NCBI GenBank assembly: GCA_028697875.1
Contig: JAQVEQ010000126.1
Location: 1,453 to 8,362, forward strand
Direction: 5' to 3'
Length of the DNA stretch: 6,910 bases
From: Novosphingobium sp.
GTDB taxonomy: Bacteria > Pseudomonadota > Alphaproteobacteria > Sphingomonadales > Sphingomonadaceae
Shown: in pieces, positions 5,138 through 6,910 of the stretch
How the letters are laid out: every line of letters starts with the position of its first letter
Position numbering within the stretch: position 1 is the stretch's first letter
Position numbers and translations under genes: made by a program
The notes under the pieces: model-generated
What the model was told of the DNA's origin: nothing
Seen by the model: only the letters and a program-made list of their open reading frames with translations
The model's database searches: none

Positions 5138-6448
5138 TCAGCCGAAAACCCGGTCGAACACGCGGTCGACCTGCTTGAAGTGGTAATCGAGGTTGAATTT
5201 CTCCTCGAGCTCTTCGGCGGAAAGGGCCGCGGTCACTTCCGGGTCCTGCTTGAGCAGTTCGAGCAGCGAAAGCTGGCCGTCCGATTCCCAGACCTTCATC
5301 GCGTTGCGCTGGACCAGGCGGTAGGCGTTGTCGCGCGTGATCCCGGCTTGCGTCAGCGCCAGCAGTACACGCTGCGAATGGACGAGCCCGCCCATGCGGT
5401 CGAGGTTCTTCTGCATCCGCTCCGGATAGACGAGCAGCTTGTCGACCACCCCGGTCAGGCGGGCGAGCGCGAAGTCGAGCGTGATTGTCGCATCGGGGCC
5501 GATGAAGCGTTCGACCGACGAGTGGGAAATGTCCCGTTCGTGCCACAGGGCGACGTTTTCCATCGCCGGGGTGACGGCGGAGCGAACCATGCGGGCAAGG
5601 CCGGTCAGGTTTTCGGTCAGCACCGGGTTGCGCTTGTGCGGCATGGCGCTGGACCCCTTCTGACCGGGCGAGAAGTATTCTTCCGCTTCCAGCACTTCGG
5701 TCCGCTGCAAGTGGCGGACTTCGATGGACAGGCGCTCGATCGAGCTGGCAATGACGCCCAGCGTGGCGAAGAACATCGCGTGGCGGTCGCGCGGGATGAC
5801 CTGGGTCGAAACCGGTTCCGGTGTCAGGCCCAGCTTTTCGGCGACATATTCCTCGACCGACGGGTCGATGTTGGCGAATGTGCCAACCGCGCCCGAAATG
5901 GCGCAAGTGGCGATTTCCGCGCGCGCGGCCACCAGGCGGGTCTTGCAGCGGTCGAATTCGGCATAGGCCTGGGCCAGCTTGAGGCCGAAAGTGGTCGGTT
6001 CGGCATGGATGCCGTGGCTGCGGCCGATGGTCGGGGTGTACTTGTGTTCCAGCGCGCGCCGCTTGATCGCGGCCAGCAGCGCGTCGAGATCTTCGAGCAG
6101 GATGTCGGACGCGCGGGCGAGCTGCACCGCCAGCGTGGTGTCGAGCACGTCGGAGCTGGTCATGCCCTGGTGCATGAAGCGCGCTTCGGGGCCGACCTGT
6201 TCGGCGACCCAGTCGAGGAAGGCAATGACGTCGTGCTTGAGCACGGCTTCCTTGGCGTCGATCGCGGCGACGTCGATCGCCGGGCCGGTCGACCACCAGT
6301 CCCACAGCGCCTTGGGGCCGCTTTCGGGCACCACGCCCAGTTCGCCCAGTTTCTGGGTCGCGTGCGCTTCGATCTCGAACCAGATGCGATAGCGTGCTTC
6401 CGGCTCCCAGATCGCGGTCATGGCGGGGCGGGCGTAGCGGGGGACCAT
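5138..6448 (-). CDS. purB: Adenylosuccinate lyase
   Basis: PurB removes fumarate twice in purine synthesis, from SAICAR to give AICAR and from adenylosuccinate to give AMP. The product has 436 residues, matching the short (about 430-residue) bacterial class. Fumarase/aspartase-superfamily landmarks are in order: MTSSD (96-100), GRSHGIHAEPTTFG with the catalytic His145 (142-155), the superfamily signature GSSAMPHKRNP (265-275) with the flexible-loop catalytic Ser, and WHERDISHSSVER (302-314). The ATG at 6448 is supported by AAGGAG 7 bases upstream and gives the N-terminus MVPRYARPAMTAIWEPEARY, usual for alphaproteobacterial PurB; the internal ATG at residue 10 has no comparable site. Downstream, lapA follows after 83 bases on the same strand, so readthrough into lapA-pyrF-trpF is possible. 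Confidence 0.97.
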   Translation of the reverse strand: MVPRYARPAMTAIWEPEARYRIWFEIEAHATQKLGELGVVPESGPKALWDWWSTGPAIDVAAIDAKEAVLKHDVIAFLDWVAEQVGPEARFMHQGMTSSDVLDTTLAVQLARASDILLEDLDALLAAIKRRALEHKYTPTIGRSHGIHAEPTTFGLKLAQAYAEFDRCKTRLVAARAEIATCAISGAVGTFANIDPSVEEYVAEKLGLTPEPVSTQVIPRDRHAMFFATLGVIASSIERLSIEVRHLQRTEVLEAEEYFSPGQKGSSAMPHKRNPVLTENLTGLARMVRSAVTPAMENVALWHERDISHSSVERFIGPDATITLDFALARLTGVVDKLLVYPERMQKNLDRMGGLVHSQRVLLALTQAGITRDNAYRLVQRNAMKVWESDGQLSLLELLKQDPEVTAALSAEELEEKFNLDYHFKQVDRVFDRVFG

Positions 6449-6478
6449 TTTTCGACTCCTTGGCGTTTCGCGCGCAGC

Positions 6479-6506
6479 CGCTAGGGTGCGGGGACGCGGA
6501 AGGCAA
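6479..6506 (-). promoter_or_regulatory. Candidate purB promoter
   Basis: On the minus strand TTGCCT (6506-6501) is followed after 16 bases by CTAGCG (6484-6479). This resembles alphaproteobacterial housekeeping promoters of the TTGAC...CTA type. Transcription would start near 6472, giving a leader of about 24 bases that includes AAGGAG. A 9-base inverted repeat, CGTTTCGCG (6464-6472) and CGCGAAACG (6517-6525), flanks the element. The 97-base gap also lacks a clear terminator for the upstream hydrolase gene, so purB could receive some readthrough. Placement is by eye. Confidence 0.35.
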
Positions 6507-6545
6507 GGGGTGGCGTCGCGAAACGGGCGCGAAGGCGCGCCGCGG

Positions 6546-6910
6546 TCACTCTCCGCCGAGCACCGGGCGCATGGGAGCCATGTCGAAATAATCGCGCCAG
6601 CCGGCGATCTTTCCGTCGCGGATTTCGAACACGCCCATCACTGGCAGTTCGACCCAGCCGACCGGCATGAGAAAGCGGTCGGTGCGCTCGTTCATCACCA
6701 TGTCGGTGCCGTTGCTGACCGCATTGTGGATCACCCAGTCCACTTCTTCCGCATTGGCGAGGAAAGGTTCCAGCACGGCGCGGATGCCTTCGCGGCCGAA
6801 GACCGGTTCGAGCGGACGTTGTGATAGCGGGCGTCGGGCGTGAAGCAGGCGAGCACGGAGTCGATGTCCTTGCGGCAACAGGCGGCGATCATCGATTCGA
6901 CGATCTCCAG
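6546..6910 (-). pseudogene. Limonene-1,2-epoxide hydrolase-like protein, frameshifted and 5'-truncated by the window edge
   Basis: The gene enters from the right edge and ends with TGA at 6548-6546. From 6910 to 6815 one frame reads ESMIAACCRKDIDSVLACFTPDARYHNV; the coding sense then continues in another frame, PLEPVFGREGIRAVLEPFLA, through to GWRDYFDMAPMRPVLGGE. Joined, these give about 121 residues of an NTF2-like fold protein of the limonene-1,2-epoxide hydrolase family. The residues matching that family's active site remain: Tyr and Asn in RYHNV, Arg-x-Asp in NERTDRF, and Asp in GWRDYFD. Family enzymes add water to epoxides; the true substrate is unknown. One base appears missing at 6814-6815, where CCG (Pro) would need one more C. 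The upstream frame then stops at TGA 6733-6731. A TTG at 6878 would open the downstream frame, but its first 21 residues are out-of-frame nonsense. Either a recent pseudogene or a sequencing error. Confidence 0.75.

Noticed and set aside
5096..6484. A 462-codon plus-strand open frame antisense to purB
   Set aside because: Same cause: GC-rich codon bias leaves the opposite strand free of stops. PurB on the minus strand carries all family motifs.
6546..6878. Taking the TTG at 6878 as a real start for an intact 110-residue protein
   Set aside because: The first 21 residues are an out-of-frame reading. The family-like N-terminal half lies in the other frame and runs off the window edge.
1..6910. 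CRISPR arrays, tRNAs, rRNAs, insertion sequences, prophage or defence genes
   Set aside because: I saw no regularly spaced repeats, cloverleaf-like sequences, transposase or nuclease motifs. Apart from the 256-base trpB/barrel gap, all space is filled by recognisable genes with short intervals.

Overview
The window is ordinary core-metabolism DNA from a GC-rich alphaproteobacterium. A Sphingomonadales member (Erythrobacter/Novosphingobium/Sphingomonas-like) is the best guess. That rests on the look of the protein sequences, the GC-rich codon use and the block lapA-pyrF-trpF-trpB-trpA-accD. The assignment is inferred, because no marker gene such as 16S rRNA is present.

Layout from left to right. 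A minus-strand operon, trpB (1339-2583), trpA (551-1342) and accD (554 to beyond base 1), is joined by two 4-base stop/start overlaps, GTGA and ATGA. A 256-base gap (2584-2839) separates trpB from a divergent plus-strand gene (2840-3301) for a small secreted, probably eight-stranded outer-membrane beta-barrel. That gene converges on trpF (3356-3997, minus), and one strong hairpin between them can serve as terminator. To the right, all on the minus strand, lie pyrF (4039-4713), lapA (4710-5054, overlapping pyrF by 4 bases), purB (5138-6448), and the 3' part of a limonene-1,2-epoxide-hydrolase-like gene (6546 to beyond 6910). The last gene is broken by a one-base frameshift.

Functionally, trpF, trpB and trpA supply three steps at the end of tryptophan synthesis. 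accD is the carboxyltransferase beta subunit for malonyl-CoA. pyrF makes UMP, and purB acts twice in purine synthesis. lapA encodes a small inner-membrane protein of the LPS-assembly (LapA/DUF1049) family. The unusual point of architecture is that the outer-membrane gene sits in opposite orientation between trpF and trpB, so trpBA-accD must have its own promoter.

I found no RNA gene, CRISPR array, insertion sequence, phage gene or defence system. The points most worth a second look are the frameshifted hydrolase, the barrel gene that splits the trp genes and carries a CxxC in a predicted surface loop, and the repeat-rich leader of trpB.
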